A DNA stretch of 64,000 nucleotides from Aquisalibacillus elongatus (GCF_003843875.1 NZ_RKRF01000007.1:248001-312000), one strand, 5' to 3'; positions 30,109 to 41,536 are shown, counted from the stretch's first letter. Program-made: numbers and translations. The notes: a model not told the origin generated them from the sequence alone.

Positions 30109-31386
30109 ATGTTATTTCAAGAACCATTAGCTTATCGAATGAGACCAGAAAAAATTGAAGAAGTCGTCGGACAAGATGATATTGTCGGACCTAATACTCC
30201 ATTATATAAAATGATCCAAAAAGGTCATGTCCCATCTTTATTGCTTTACGGTGGGCCAGGTACGGGTAAGACATCTTTAGCATTTGCTATTTCAGGTTCA
30301 ACTAACAAAGAATTTTTTGCTATAAATGCTACAAATGCAGGAAAAAAAGATGTTGAAAATATTATTAAAGAAGCTCGGATGACGAATAATGCCATATTAT
30401 TCATCGATGAAATTCACCGTTTTAATAAAAGTCAGCAAGATTCATTATTAAAAGCTTTAGAAGAAGGCATCATCACACTCATTGGTGCAACAACCGAAAA
30501 TCCGTTTCATAGTGTGAATAATGCCATTCGCTCACGATGTGGTCAGATTAAACAGTTAAAACCATTAACTAAGGAAGCCATTATTCGATTAATTAACCGA
30601 GCATTAGAAGATGAAGATAAAGGTTTAGGCCATCTAAATATTCAGATTGAACATGAATATATTGAGCAAATAGCTGAAACAACAGGGGATGGTCGTACGG
30701 CTCTATCACTAATGGAGGATATTGTATTTGCTTCTGATGAAACAGACGATGGAATTAAAGTAACAGAAGAGACGGTTCGAGACTGTATTAAAAACAAGGG
30801 GTTTTCACACGATAAAAAGGGTGATATTTATTACAATTTGCTCTCAGGTTTCCAAAAGAGCATCCGTGGTAGTGACGCAGATGCCTCGCTTTATTATTTA
30901 GCCAGACTATTAGAAGGCGGAGATCTTGAAGCGATTACGCGTCGTCTTTTAGTTATTGCCTATGAAGATGTAGGTTTAGCAAATCCACAGTTATGTGCAA
31001 GAGTGTTACCGGCGATTCAATCGGTGGAACGGTTAGGACTGCCTGAAGCTCGAATACCGCTATCGGTCATAACGGTTGAGCTTAGTTTGTCACCGAAATC
31101 TAATACAGCTTATAAAGCATTAGATAAAGCCATTATGCATATCCAAAAAGGAGCTACTGAAGAAATCCCGGATCATCTTAAAGATACTCATTATCAAGGC
31201 GCCGAGCAGTTAGGTCATGGTGCAGAGTATAAGTATCCTCATAACTATCCAAATAGTTGGGTTAAACAACAGTATCTACCTGAATCTATTAAAAATATGT
31301 CGTATTTTCAACCTAATGAATTGGGCGAGGAAAAACGCTATAAACAGGTTTATGATAAATTATCACAATTAAAGCAGAAGGACTAA
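30109..31386 (+). CDS. rarA: Replication-associated recombination protein RarA (MgsA)
   Basis: This 425-aa AAA+ ATPase has Walker A GGPGTGKTS, Walker [16 protein letters not shown] and GATTENPFHSVNNAIRSRC. The C-terminal tetramerisation/MgsA domain contains SLYYLARLLEGGDLEAITRRLLVIAYEDVGLANP. RarA acts at stalled replication forks. AAAGGAG lies 8 nt before ATG 30109. It is a monocistronic unit upstream of cymR, as yrvN is in B. subtilis. Confidence 0.96.
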   Translation: MLFQEPLAYRMRPEKIEEVVGQDDIVGPNTPLYKMIQKGHVPSLLLYGGPGTGKTSLAFAISGSTNKEFFAINATNAGKKDVENIIKEARMTNNAILFIDEIHRFNKSQQDSLLKALEEGIITLIGATTENPFHSVNNAIRSRCGQIKQLKPLTKEAIIRLINRALEDEDKGLGHLNIQIEHEYIEQIAETTGDGRTALSLMEDIVFASDETDDGIKVTEETVRDCIKNKGFSHDKKGDIYYNLLSGFQKSIRGSDADASLYYLARLLEGGDLEAITRRLLVIAYEDVGLANPQLCARVLPAIQSVERLGLPEARIPLSVITVELSLSPKSNTAYKALDKAIMHIQKGATEEIPDHLKDTHYQGAEQLGHGAEYKYPHNYPNSWVKQQYLPESIKNMSYFQPNELGEEKRYKQVYDKLSQLKQKD

Positions 31387-31430
31387 TCACAATCATAGTT
31401 CAAAGTTGTGCATACAAGACTTCTTCATGC

Positions 31431-31436
31431 TATAAT
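31431..31436 (+). promoter_or_regulatory. Extended -10 promoter of cymR
   Basis: TATAAT at 31431-31436 is preceded by TGC (extended -10). A TTGTGC at 31406 is the nearest -35 match, with a 19-bp spacer. The leader to cymR would be about 80 nt. Confidence 0.6.
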
Positions 31437-31522
31437 GACAAATAGTTTTTGTCTAAGTTAATTAAAGTCATCATACAGTCATGTTAAAATTTAAATAGAT
31501 GTAATATAAGGAGGTCCATTGA

Positions 31523-31942
31523 TTGAAGATCTCAACGAAAGGGCGTTATGGGCTAACGATTATGATTGCCCTAGCCAAAAATTACGGAAATCAACCTATA
31601 CCATTAAAATCCATAGCTAATGAATATAACTTATCAGAACATTATTTAGAACAATTAATCGCGCCTTTACGTAACTCTGGGTTAGTTAAAAGTGTTCGAG
31701 GTGCAAAAGGCGGTTACCTCTTAACGAGAGAGCCTAAATTAATTACGTCTGCAGATATTATCCGGACCCTTGAGGGACCGATTCGTCCAGTAGAAGAAAT
31801 GGATGATGATGAACCTTCTAAAAGGGAATTATGGAAACGAATTAGGGATGCCGTAAAAGATGTATTAGAACAAACGACTTTACAAGATTTAATTGAACAT
31901 AATGATCAAAACTATCAGGAAGAGAATATGTTTTATATTTAA
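31523..31942 (+). CDS. cymR: Cysteine metabolism repressor CymR (Rrf2 family)
   Basis: This 139-aa winged-helix protein starts MKISTKGRYGLTIMIALAKNYG. It has the helix-turn-helix segment SIANEYNLSEHYLEQLIAPLRNSGLVKSVRGAKGGYLL. It contains no cysteine at all, so it cannot carry the Fe-S cluster of IscR-type Rrf2 proteins. That fits CymR, which represses sulfur genes in a complex with CysK. The start is TTG 31523, 8 nt after AAGGAGG. It is followed 15 nt later by the cysteine desulfurase gene. Confidence 0.92.
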   Translation: MKISTKGRYGLTIMIALAKNYGNQPIPLKSIANEYNLSEHYLEQLIAPLRNSGLVKSVRGAKGGYLLTREPKLITSADIIRTLEGPIRPVEEMDDDEPSKRELWKRIRDAVKDVLEQTTLQDLIEHNDQNYQEENMFYI

Positions 31943-31957
31943 TGGGAAGGTGATGAG

Positions 31958-33112
31958 ATGAAACGCATCTACTTGGACCATGCAGCGACAACACCTATAC
32001 ATCCGGACGTGAAAGAAGCCATGCATCAAGTCATGGATGAGAGTTTTGGAAATCCTTCTAGTATTCACCATTTTGGACGAGAAAGCCGTAAGCGTCTAGA
32101 TGAAGCAAGAATGACAATGGCAAATAGTATAAACGGCCATTATGAATCCATCATATTTACAAGTGGTGGCACTGAGGCAAATAATTTAGCCATTTTCGGT
32201 ACTGCTTATGCCAATCAAGATCAAGGTAATCATATTATTACAACACAAATTGAGCACCACGCCGTACTTCATCCTTGTGAACAATTAGAAAAAGAAGGAT
32301 TCGACGTAACTTATCTTCCAGTTGATGAAAATGGTTTAGTCGATATTATGGATGTTAAACATGCATTAAGAAAAGATACAATCTTAGTTACCATCATGTT
32401 CGTTAATAATGAGATAGGCATGAAACAGCCTATTCAAATGATTGGAAATCTATTAAGAAGTAAAGGAATTCCTTTTCATACAGATGCTGTTCAAGCTTAT
32501 GGTGTTGAAGAGATTGATGTTGAAGAATTAAAAATTGATTTACTAACAGCTTCATCTCATAAAATTTATGGTCCAAAAGGAATTGGCTTTTTATACAAAC
32601 GAGATGGATTAAATCTCATCCAACGTCAATATGGTGGAGAGCAAGAGAGAACCTTCCGTTCCGGAACTGAAAACACGCTTGCCATTCAAGGATTTAAAAA
32701 AGCTGTCGAAGTATTACAGCAAGAACGTGATGAACGAATTCAACATTATGAACGTCTATCAGAACAACTCATTCAAGCATTAAATAATCGTCAAATTGAC
32801 TATGCTATAAATGGTGACTTATCAAAAGAATGCCATGTCCCCAATATTTTGAATTTGAGTTTTGAAGGAATGGATGTTGAAATTTTTCTAACGAACCTTG
32901 ATTTATCAGGTGTTGCAGTATCATCTGGTTCTGCTTGTACGGCGGGTTCGATTGATCCTTCTCATGTTTTAAAAGCAATGTATGGAGAAGATAGCCCAAG
33001 ACTACGGAATTCTGTTCGTTTTAGTTTTGGCATGGATAATACAGAAGAAGAAATGGAGCAAGTGGCTGATCGGATTGAAAATATTATGAACCGATTAGCA
33101 ATGAATAATTAA
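31958..33112 (+). CDS. Cysteine desulfurase (NifS/IscS-like, YrvO)
   Basis: This 384-aa PLP enzyme takes sulfur from cysteine and passes it as a persulfide. Seen are RIYLDHAATTPIHP, the PLP-lysine motif SSHKIYGPKGIGF and the catalytic-cysteine loop SSGSACTAGS. It lies between cymR and mnmA. In B. subtilis the equivalent YrvO is the dedicated sulfur donor for MnmA in tRNA 2-thiouridine synthesis, and the 12-nt gap to mnmA supports that role here. AAGGTGATGAG precedes ATG 31958. Confidence 0.94.
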   Translation: MKRIYLDHAATTPIHPDVKEAMHQVMDESFGNPSSIHHFGRESRKRLDEARMTMANSINGHYESIIFTSGGTEANNLAIFGTAYANQDQGNHIITTQIEHHAVLHPCEQLEKEGFDVTYLPVDENGLVDIMDVKHALRKDTILVTIMFVNNEIGMKQPIQMIGNLLRSKGIPFHTDAVQAYGVEEIDVEELKIDLLTASSHKIYGPKGIGFLYKRDGLNLIQRQYGGEQERTFRSGTENTLAIQGFKKAVEVLQQERDERIQHYERLSEQLIQALNNRQIDYAINGDLSKECHVPNILNLSFEGMDVEIFLTNLDLSGVAVSSGSACTAGSIDPSHVLKAMYGEDSPRLRNSVRFSFGMDNTEEEMEQVADRIENIMNRLAMNN

Positions 33113-34237
<1,125 letters not shown>

Positions 34238-34243
34238 ACGGTT

Positions 34244-34278
34244 AAAAAGTCAGCACATGAATATGTGGTGGCTTTTTT
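34244..34278 (+). terminator. Terminator after mnmA
   Basis: AAAAAGTCAGCACAT pairs with ATGTGGTGGCTTTTT (one mismatch, one T-G pair) and ends in a T6 run. Confidence 0.85.
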
Positions 34279-34309
34279 CCTGCTAAGTTATAGAAAGGAG
34301 CGAGAAAAA

Positions 34310-34975
34310 GTGGATTTAATACAAGAAGGCTTAACCCACATGAAAGAAAACGAAATTGACCAAGCGGTTGAGAAGTTTAATCAACACATTGAGGAACATC
34401 CAGAAGATCCAATCGGTTATATTAACTTTGGAAATTTACTCGTTCACATAAAAGAATACGAACGTGCCAAACGCTTTTTTGATAAAGCCTTATCTTTAGG
34501 TGAACAATTACCAACTGCTTATTACGGTTTAGGTAACCTTTATTTTGAACAAGGTGAGTATGCAGAAGCCACTCAACAGTTTCAGGAAGCTGTTAAGCAA
34601 GGTCTAGATGAAGCGGATGTTTACTTGATGCTCGGTATGTCTTTAATGAATCAAGAACAACCAAGGTTAGCCCTACCTTATTTACAAAGGGCAAGCGAAA
34701 TGAATAAAGAAGATATAGACATTCAGTTCCAATACGGATTATCACTAGCGTACGCTAATTTGATTGATGAGGCATATGATCAGTTTCAATATGTCATTCG
34801 TTTAGATGATCACCATAGTGATGCTCATTATAATATAGGAGTAACTTACCTTTATAAAGAAGAACCAGAGAAGGCTTTAGAACACTTTAATCAAGCGTTA
34901 GAGATTCAACCCGATCATGTATTAGCAGGAAATGGGAAGCAGAAAGTAGAAGAATTATTAGATAACCCATCATAA
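34310..34975 (+). CDS. yrrB: Tetratricopeptide repeat protein (YrrB-like)
   Basis: This 221-aa soluble protein is made almost entirely of about six TPR units. Examples are GYINFGNLLVHIKEYERAKRF, AYYGLGNLYFEQGEYAEATQ and AHYNIGVTYLYKEEPEKALEH. It is probably a protein-binding scaffold; B. subtilis YrrB has no firmly assigned role. GTG 34310 lies 9 nt after AAAGGAG. An upstream in-frame start at 34265 would lie inside the mnmA terminator. It is 15 nt before recD2, matching the yrrB-yrrC pair. Confidence 0.88.
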   Translation: MDLIQEGLTHMKENEIDQAVEKFNQHIEEHPEDPIGYINFGNLLVHIKEYERAKRFFDKALSLGEQLPTAYYGLGNLYFEQGEYAEATQQFQEAVKQGLDEADVYLMLGMSLMNQEQPRLALPYLQRASEMNKEDIDIQFQYGLSLAYANLIDEAYDQFQYVIRLDDHHSDAHYNIGVTYLYKEEPEKALEHFNQALEIQPDHVLAGNGKQKVEELLDNPS

Positions 34976-34990
34976 AGGAGGCCGAGCATT

Positions 34991-37282
34991 TTGGCGGATC
35001 AAGAAAAAGGCTTTGTGAAAGCAAAATTAAATCATATGATCTTCCATAAACCTGAAGAACAATTTTCAATTGCTTCGGTCTCTGTCATTGATTCTAACGA
35101 AGAGTTAGATGAAGAAGAATTAGTGGTGAAGGGACATTTCCCACCACTTACATACGGAAACGACTATGTTTTTTACGGAACGATTCAAACGCACCCTAAA
35201 TTTGGTGATCAGTATCAGGTTTTTACATATGAAAAGGAAATGCCTAAAACTGAAGAAAGCCTGATTAAATATTTTGCTAGTGATTTGTTTTATGGAATAG
35301 GTCTTAGAACAGCTCAGAAAATTGTTTATTCACTAGGCGTTAACGCGGTTGACCAAATTTTAAAAGACGAATCAGTCCTAAATAAAGTACCAGGATTGAA
35401 CTCAGAAACTAAAAAACGTTTAATCGCCGATTTAAGATTGAATCAAGGTTTTGATCAAGTAGCTGTTGAGCTAGCGAAATACGGAATTGGTTTACAATTA
35501 GCCCAAAAAATTTATGAAGTATTTCAGGAACAAACGATACAGCAATTAAATGAAAATCCATATAGTTTTGTGTTCTATGTAGAGGGTTTCGGTTTTCAAA
35601 GAGCAGATGAAATGGCTAAAGAGATGGGTATTGAAAAAGACCATCCAACTCGAATCGAAGCAGGCATTCTACATGCATTAGAACAAGAATCGATGAGTGG
35701 ACACGTATTTATGGAGAAAGATAACCTTATCGAACAAGCAAATAAGCTTTTGTATCAGAGGCAACATCTTCTGACAGAAGAAGTGATTGAACCTTATCTT
35801 AAGTCCCTAGAGGAAGAAGATCTAATTGTGGCTGAAGATACTAAAGTATATTTACCTCATCTTTATTATTCCGAAGAGGGAATCGCTTCTCAAATCAAGC
35901 GCATTATGGATTTAGAAACGGATGACCCCGTGGATGAGAGTTTATTGCTCAAAACGATCGGTGATATTGAAGAACGTGAAGGCTTTTCGTATGGCGAAGA
36001 ACAATATGAAGCAATCAAAAAAGCGATGAATGAAAAAGTCATGCTTTTAACTGGCGGTCCTGGAACGGGTAAAACAACAGTTGTTAAAGGAATTATACAT
36101 TGCTATGACGAATTATTCCGCACGACTAAAAAGGGCAAACATGAATCTGATTATATTTTAGCAGCGCCAACAGGTCGAGCATCCAAGCGTTTATCAGAAG
36201 CTACTGGTCTTAAGGCTAAAACGATTCACAGTCTGTTAGGCTGGTCTGGGGATGACTCTTTTGAGTTCGACGCTGGCAATCAATTAGAAGGTGAACTGAT
36301 CATAGTCGATGAATTTTCAATGGTGGATGTATGGCTGGCCAATTCATTACTAAAAGCTATTCCATCTAATATGAAAGTCGTATTAGTCGGTGATGAGGAT
36401 CAGCTTCCTTCAGTAGGCCCTGGTCAAGTATTAGCAGATTTATTAGAATCAAAGTGTATTCCAGTGAGCCATTTGTCTGAGATTTATCGTCAAAAAGAAG
36501 ATTCTTTTATCATACAGTTAGCCCATAAGATTAAAAATAATGATGTAGCTGAATTGCCATTAGAAAAATCCGGAGACTTTAACTTAATTCCGAGTAACCA
36601 AGATCACACATTAAATGTAGTGGAACAAATTGTTGAGCGTGCGCTTAATAAAGGGTATACAATGAAAGACATCCAAGTTCTAGCCCCGATGTATAAAACG
36701 GAAGTAGGAATTCATGAGCTAAACCAATCGTTACAGACGATTTTTAATCCGTATAGCGAACAAAAACGTCAAATCCAACATTTTGATACTATTTTGCGTA
36801 CTGGCGATAAAGTTATTCAATTAGTTAATCAACCTGAAAAAAAAGTTTACAATGGAGACATTGGTGAGATCATTGCAATTAAAAAACCGAATGAATCAGA
36901 ACAGAAAAAAGACGAGATTGTCATTGATTTTGAAGGTTTGCAAGTGTCTTATACGAAGCAAGATTTCAACCAAATTATGTTGGCATATGCAATCTCCATC
37001 CATAAATCACAAGGTAGTGAATTTCCAATCGTTGTCATGCCGGTTGTCCGGGCATTCAAGCGCATGTTAGTCAAAAAACTGTTGTATACGGCTATTACAA
37101 GGAGCAAAACATCATTAATTATTTGCGGTGATTATGATGCATTTTTAGACGGTTTACAAAAAGACAATGCCTATAAACGTCGGACCACATTAGTCAAACG
37201 ATTAGGGAGCATGTTTTCAATTGATCAAGTGGAAGATGAAAGTGAAGAAGAGGAAGAAATTACACCTTATGATTTCATGTAA
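34991..37282 (+). CDS. recD2: RecD2-type 5'-3' DNA helicase
   Basis: This 763-aa superfamily 1B helicase has the long N-terminal extension of RecD2, including helix-hairpin-helix segments (ASDLFYGIGLRTAQKI, ILHALEQES). The motor has Walker A GGPGTGKTT, motif II IIVDEFSMVD, GDEDQLPSVGPGQVL and YAISIHKSQGSEF. It functions without RecBC in replication-fork maintenance and mismatch repair. The start is TTG 34991 with AAAGGAGG upstream. The acidic C-terminal end (EDESEEEEEITPYDFM) is unusual but follows the motor domain. Confidence 0.95.
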   Translation: MADQEKGFVKAKLNHMIFHKPEEQFSIASVSVIDSNEELDEEELVVKGHFPPLTYGNDYVFYGTIQTHPKFGDQYQVFTYEKEMPKTEESLIKYFASDLFYGIGLRTAQKIVYSLGVNAVDQILKDESVLNKVPGLNSETKKRLIADLRLNQGFDQVAVELAKYGIGLQLAQKIYEVFQEQTIQQLNENPYSFVFYVEGFGFQRADEMAKEMGIEKDHPTRIEAGILHALEQESMSGHVFMEKDNLIEQANKLLYQRQHLLTEEVIEPYLKSLEEEDLIVAEDTKVYLPHLYYSEEGIASQIKRIMDLETDDPVDESLLLKTIGDIEEREGFSYGEEQYEAIKKAMNEKVMLLTGGPGTGKTTVVKGIIHCYDELFRTTKKGKHESDYILAAPTGRASKRLSEATGLKAKTIHSLLGWSGDDSFEFDAGNQLEGELIIVDEFSMVDVWLANSLLKAIPSNMKVVLVGDEDQLPSVGPGQVLADLLESKCIPVSHLSEIYRQKEDSFIIQLAHKIKNNDVAELPLEKSGDFNLIPSNQDHTLNVVEQIVERALNKGYTMKDIQVLAPMYKTEVGIHELNQSLQTIFNPYSEQKRQIQHFDTILRTGDKVIQLVNQPEKKVYNGDIGEIIAIKKPNESEQKKDEIVIDFEGLQVSYTKQDFNQIMLAYAISIHKSQGSEFPIVVMPVVRAFKRMLVKKLLYTAITRSKTSLIICGDYDAFLDGLQKDNAYKRRTTLVKRLGSMFSIDQVEDESEEEEEITPYDFM

Positions 37283-37394
37283 TTAACCCAAACTAAGACT
37301 ATCTTATACGGTAGCGTATAGGATTAAGAAATTTGGAAAAGCTGAGGACAAACTCATTTTCACATAGAGATATTCAGCTAAAGGAGATTGTCTG

Positions 37395-37571
37395 ATGAAG
37401 TGTCCAAATTGTCAGTCTTCCGATATTGGGAGAATTGGTGAGCAGCAGTATTACTGTTGGAATTGTTTTATTGAAATGTCGTTTTTAGATGGCCAAATGC
37501 ATGTGCGTGAAATAGAAGAAGATGGGTCCCTCTCTTCTTTAGATGATCTGTTTTTAGATGAAAACGGATAA
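37395..37571 (+). CDS. 58-aa zinc-ribbon-like protein
   Basis: A short gene begins MKCPNCQSSDIGRIG and has a second pair CWNC at residues 21-24, so CPNC-x14-CWNC forms a probable zinc ribbon. The C-terminal half is acidic. AAGGAG lies 10-14 nt before ATG 37395. It sits between recD2 and the next tiny gene, where B. subtilis also has two very small genes before alaS (yrzQ/yrzR region). I infer equivalence by position only. Function unknown. Confidence 0.7.
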   Translation: MKCPNCQSSDIGRIGEQQYYCWNCFIEMSFLDGQMHVREIEEDGSLSSLDDLFLDENG

Positions 37572-37591
37572 TACAAGGTTGGTGATTGGCG

Positions 37592-37735
37592 TTGAACCGA
37601 ATGATTTCGAACAGCGCTAAAATAGGTATGGGTGCTGCTATGGGCTATATGATGCGTCATAAAACATTTCGAAAGAACCGTTTTATGAAGCGGATGCGTA
37701 AAACGGGGAAACGATTAAGAAAGCAATATCTGTAA
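37592..37735 (+). CDS. DUF3918-like 47-aa basic protein (YrzQ-like)
   Basis: This 47-aa very basic peptide runs MNRMISNSAKIGMGAAMGYMM and then has an Arg/Lys-rich tail ending RLRKQYL. A short Gly/Ala/Met hydrophobic helix followed by a cluster of about 15 basic residues fits the DUF3918 family found between recD2 and alaS in Bacillaceae. The start is TTG 37592, preceded by AAGGTTGGTGA. It follows the zinc-ribbon gene by 20 nt and is closed by a hairpin. Function unknown. Confidence 0.7.
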   Translation: MNRMISNSAKIGMGAAMGYMMRHKTFRKNRFMKRMRKTGKRLRKQYL

Positions 37736-37745
37736 ATGAAGCTGT

Positions 37746-37780
37746 ACGCTAATTCCCTTTTCTAGGGAATTAGCGTTTAC
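37746..37780 (+). terminator. Hairpin after the DUF3918-like gene
   Basis: ACGCTAATTCCC (37746-37757) and GGGAATTAGCGT (37765-37776) pair perfectly and are followed by a short T stretch. It separates the small genes from the alaS promoter. Confidence 0.8.
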
Positions 37781-37788
37781 ATATTTAG

Positions 37789-37817
37789 TTGACATATATA
37801 AGGTTGTTACATATAAT
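37789..37817 (+). promoter_or_regulatory. Consensus sigma-A promoter of alaS
   Basis: TTGACA (37789-37794) and TATAAT (37812-37817) are exactly 17 bp apart, a perfect consensus. A second TATAAT lies at 37825-37830. Confidence 0.92.
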
Positions 37818-37823
37818 AACGGC

Positions 37824-38058
37824 ATATAATGATTTGAAAACGGTGAAGGAACTGAGTAAATGATACCTGCTTGACAGAGAGGCATTGGAATTTGCTGAAA
37901 CCATGCTAAGTTAAGGGTCATTGAAGCTATTCCGGAGTGTGGCTAATCCCCACCGATTCACACCACGTTACGGTGTTTGAGTTGATAAGCGTTAAGCTTA
38001 TAAATAGGGTGGTACCGCGAATCCATCGTCCCTACAGTAACTGTAGGGGCGTTTTTTA
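37824..38058 (+). ncRNA. T-box riboswitch controlling alaS (Ala)
   Basis: The leader carries stem I with GAGTA loop-E bases near 37854. Opposite them is the specifier strand TGAAGCTATTCC, with GCT (Ala) at 37926-37928. The lower stem pairs GGAA with TTCC. The T-box core AGGGTGGTACCGCG (38006-38019) has the bulge TGGT, which fits the A73-CCA end of alanine tRNA. The terminator is CCCTACAG (38030-38037) with CTGTAGGG (38041-38048), flanking pairs and T6. Uncharged tRNA-Ala would favour read-through into alaS. Confidence 0.93.
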
Positions 38059-38140
38059 TTTTGTGGGCTTTGTAGAAATCATTAATCACCGTCTTTTGAG
38101 CACTCGTATGTAAATATTAATGTAAAAGGAGGACTTACAC

Positions 38141-40786
38141 ATGAAACATTTAACGTCTACTGAAGTAAGACAAATGTTTTTAGATTTTTTCAAGGAAAAA
38201 GAACACTCAGTTGAGCCTAGTCGTTCTTTAATTCCACATGAAGATCCAACATTACTATGGATCAACAGTGGTGTGGCAACATTAAAAAAATACTTTGATG
38301 GTCGTGTCATCCCAGATAATCCGAGAATCGTTAATGCACAGAAATCAATCAGAACAAACGATATTGAAAATGTTGGCTTTACAGCTCGTCACCATACATT
38401 TTTTGAAATGCTTGGGAACTTTTCAATCGGTGATTATTTTAAAGAAAAAGCGATTATTTGGGCTTGGGAATTTTTAACGAGTCCAAATTGGGTTGGCTTT
38501 GATTCAGAAAAATTATCGGTAACTGTTCACCCAGAAGATGAGGAAGCTTATGAGATTTGGCGTGATCAAGTAGGTGTTCCTGAAGAGAGAATCATACGTA
38601 TCGAAGAGAATTTTTGGGATATTGGTGAAGGTCCAAGTGGCCCAAATACGGAAATTTTCTATGACCGTGGTGAAAAATACGGAAATGACCCTCAAGACCC
38701 TGAGTTATACCCAGGTGGTGAAAACGAACGCTACTTAGAAATATGGAACTTAGTATTTTCGCAGTTTAACCATAATCCTGATGATACTTATACACCACTC
38801 CCTAAGAAAAATATTGATACTGGTATGGGGCTTGAGCGTATTTTATCTGTTATCCAAGATACGCCAACAAACTTTGAAACTGACCTATTCAAGCCGATTA
38901 TTCAACAGACAGAGGAGATTTCAGGAGAAAAGTATGGTGAGTCGGTAAATAAGGATACGGCTTTTAAAGTAATCGCAGACCATGTACGTACAGTTGCCTT
39001 TGCCATTGGCGATGGAGCATTGCCATCTAATGAAGGACGCGGTTATGTTATGCGCCGCTTGTTACGACGTGCGGTTCGATTTGCCAAAGAACTAGGTATT
39101 CACGAACCGTTTATGTATCGTTTAGTCGGCCAAGTAGCTGAAATTATGAAAGACTTTTACCATGAAGTTCATGATAAGCAAGATTTCATTCAAAACGTTA
39201 TTAAAACAGAAGAAGAACGTTTCCATGAAACTTTACAAGATGGTCTTGCTATTTTAGAAAAAGTGATGAATCAAGAAAAACAAAAAGGGAGCCAAGTGTT
39301 TCCTGGACATGAAGTCTTTACACTATATGATACGTACGGATTTCCAAAAGAATTAACTGAAGAGTATGTGCAGGCAGAAGGATTCACAATCGATGAAGAA
39401 GGCTTTGAAGCTGAAATGAAAAAACAACGTGAACGCGCACGTGAAGCTCGACAAAAAGTGGATTCCATGCAAGTACAAAGCGAAGTATTCCAACAAATTC
39501 ATAACGAAAGTGAGTTTGTCGGTTACGATCAATTAAATGTTCAATCAACAATTGAAGTGTTAGTGGCTAACCAAGAAAAAGTTCAGGAATTGAACGTTGG
39601 TGATACTGGTTATCTAATTTTAAAAGAAACACCTTTTTATGCTGAGAGCGGTGGGCAAATTGCCGATAAAGGCTTAATTGAAACTGACACTGGTCGCGCT
39701 CAAGTCTTAGACGTACAAAAAGCACCGAACGGCCAAAACTTACATCAAATTGAAGTTGAGGATGGTTCAGTTTATGCGGAACAATCCGTAAAAGCATCCG
39801 TATATCGTCAGTTTAGAAAACAAATTATTAAAAATCACACGGCAACTCACTTATTGCATCAGGCATTAAAAGATGTCTTAGGTGATCATGTCAATCAAGC
39901 AGGTTCGTTAGTTGCACCAGACAGATTAAGATTTGATTTTTCACACTTCAGTTCAGTTAGCCCAGATGAAATCAAACAAATCGAAGAGATCGTGAACCAA
40001 AAAATTTGGGATTCGATTGACGTTACAATATCTAACCATTCGCTTGATGAAGCTAAGCAAATGGGAGCTATGGCATTATTTGGTGAGAAATATAGTGATG
40101 TTGTTCGCGTTGTATCGATTGGTGAGTATAGTATTGAACTCTGTGGCGGCTGCCATGTTAGCAACACAGCTGAGATTGGATTATTCAAAATAACGACTGA
40201 AAGTGGAATTGGTGCAGGTACGCGTCGTATTGAAGCAAGAACAGGGTATGGTGCTTATCAATTTTATGAACAACGTGAGAAATTATTAGATGAGGCCGCT
40301 CATTTATTAAAAACGACAACTGAACAAATACCATCACGAATCGAAACATTATTTGAAGATATGAAACAATTAGAGCGTGAGAAAGAATCACTAACAGCCA
40401 AACTAGCTAACTTTGAATCAGCGAATATAGAAGAACAAATCGAAGACATTAATGGTGTACCTGTATTGGCTGCAAAAGTTAATGTAAGTGACATGAATGC
40501 CTTGCGCAATATGGTTGACGATTTAAAAAATAAAGTAGGCTCTGTCGTTGTTTTACTTGCTATGGAGAATGAAGGAAAAGTACAATTAGCATCAGGTGTT
40601 ACTAAGGATCTAGTTGATCAAGGATATCATGCAGGTCATTTAATTAAGGAAGCAGCTACACGTTGCGGAGGCGGCGGTGGTGGCCGTCCAGATATGGCGC
40701 AAGCTGGTGGTAAACAACCTGAGAAAATCGATGAAGCATTAATTGGTGCAAAAGAATATGTACAAAGTGTTTTAACTTCTAGCTAA
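38141..40786 (+). CDS. alaS: Alanyl-tRNA synthetase
   Basis: This 881-aa class II synthetase starts [22 protein letters not shown]. It has the catalytic core ([23 protein letters not shown] block), the editing domain with [11 protein letters not shown] and CGGCHVSN metal ligands, and the C-terminal Gly-rich DHHA1/C-Ala domain ([17 protein letters not shown]). Length and domains are normal. AAAGGAGG precedes ATG 38141. Expression is controlled by the upstream T-box. Confidence 0.97.
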   Translation: MKHLTSTEVRQMFLDFFKEKEHSVEPSRSLIPHEDPTLLWINSGVATLKKYFDGRVIPDNPRIVNAQKSIRTNDIENVGFTARHHTFFEMLGNFSIGDYFKEKAIIWAWEFLTSPNWVGFDSEKLSVTVHPEDEEAYEIWRDQVGVPEERIIRIEENFWDIGEGPSGPNTEIFYDRGEKYGNDPQDPELYPGGENERYLEIWNLVFSQFNHNPDDTYTPLPKKNIDTGMGLERILSVIQDTPTNFETDLFKPIIQQTEEISGEKYGESVNKDTAFKVIADHVRTVAFAIGDGALPSNEGRGYVMRRLLRRAVRFAKELGIHEPFMYRLVGQVAEIMKDFYHEVHDKQDFIQNVIKTEEERFHETLQDGLAILEKVMNQEKQKGSQVFPGHEVFTLYDTYGFPKELTEEYVQAEGFTIDEEGFEAEMKKQRERAREARQKVDSMQVQSEVFQQIHNESEFVGYDQLNVQSTIEVLVANQEKVQELNVGDTGYLILKETPFYAESGGQIADKGLIETDTGRAQVLDVQKAPNGQNLHQIEVEDGSVYAEQSVKASVYRQFRKQIIKNHTATHLLHQALKDVLGDHVNQAGSLVAPDRLRFDFSHFSSVSPDEIKQIEEIVNQKIWDSIDVTISNHSLDEAKQMGAMALFGEKYSDVVRVVSIGEYSIELCGGCHVSNTAEIGLFKITTESGIGAGTRRIEARTGYGAYQFYEQREKLLDEAAHLLKTTTEQIPSRIETLFEDMKQLEREKESLTAKLANFESANIEEQIEDINGVPVLAAKVNVSDMNALRNMVDDLKNKVGSVVVLLAMENEGKVQLASGVTKDLVDQGYHAGHLIKEAATRCGGGGGGRPDMAQAGGKQPEKIDEALIGAKEYVQSVLTSS

Positions 40787-40833
40787 TTAAGTTTATAATG
40801 AGGATAGAAGTGATACGAGGGGGTATTAATAAG

Positions 40834-41097
40834 ATGTCAAACGATCACACAATGAAATTCCAATTTAACGATGATTCACAAGAACAAAAAGTAAACGAAA
40901 TCTTACATTCCGTTTACGGTTCTTTAGAAGAGAAAGGTTATAACCCAATCAACCAAATTGTAGGTTATCTGCTATCAGGTGATCCAGCTTACATCCCTCG
41001 TCATAAGGATGCGAGACATTTAATTCGGAAAGTTGAACGAGATGAAATTATAGAAGAGGTTGTAAAATATTATTTGAAATCGAATAAAGAGGCATAG
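40834..41097 (+). CDS. yrzL: IreB family regulatory protein (YrzL)
   Basis: This 87-aa protein begins [22 protein letters not shown] and contains [25 protein letters not shown], the IreB/DUF965 signature. In Enterococcus, IreB is a phosphoprotein of the PASTA-kinase cephalosporin-resistance pathway. In Bacillus the role is less clear. ATG 40834 is preferred to upstream in-frame codons because GAGGGGG lies about 10 nt before it. It is part of the alaS-yrzL-yqgF-yrzB order, with yqgF 2 nt downstream. Confidence 0.93.
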   Translation: MSNDHTMKFQFNDDSQEQKVNEILHSVYGSLEEKGYNPINQIVGYLLSGDPAYIPRHKDARHLIRKVERDEIIEEVVKYYLKSNKEA

Positions 41098-41099
41098 GA

Positions 41100-41516
41100 A
41101 TGAAAATATTAGGGTTAGATGTCGGAGAAAAAACGATTGGTGTTGCGGTCTCCGATGCTTTACATTTTACAGCACAAGGAATTGAAACCATTAAGTGGGA
41201 TGAATCGGATTATAATACAGCACTTCCGAGGTTAAAGGAACTGATTGACCAATATGAAGTGACTAAAATTGTAATTGGACATCCGAAGAATATGAATAAT
41301 ACAATAGGTGAGCGTGCGGAATCTTCTGAGTCATTTGCGGCATATATTGAACAAGAGTGGAACATTCCTGTTGTTTTATGGGATGAACGTTTAACGACTA
41401 TGGCCGCAGAACGTGTATTATTAGAGGCTGATATGAGTCGAAAAAAGCGAAAGAAAGTTATTGATAAAATGGCGGCTGTCATGATTTTACAAAGTTATTT
41501 GGATGCCGGTCATTAA
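41100..41516 (+). CDS. yqgF: Holliday-junction resolvase-like / pre-16S rRNA nuclease YqgF
   Basis: This 138-aa RNase H-fold protein has the N-terminal Asp motif [16 protein letters not shown], the Glu-containing strand and WDERLTT with the C-terminal Asp. The family (RuvX/YqgF) trims the 5' end of 16S rRNA in bacteria where tested, and has been proposed as a resolvase. It is tightly coupled to yrzL (2-nt gap) and followed by yrzB. Confidence 0.95.
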   Translation: MKILGLDVGEKTIGVAVSDALHFTAQGIETIKWDESDYNTALPRLKELIDQYEVTKIVIGHPKNMNNTIGERAESSESFAAYIEQEWNIPVVLWDERLTTMAAERVLLEADMSRKKRKKVIDKMAAVMILQSYLDAGH

Positions 41517-41536
41517 TAAATAGGAGGTTTTTTAAA

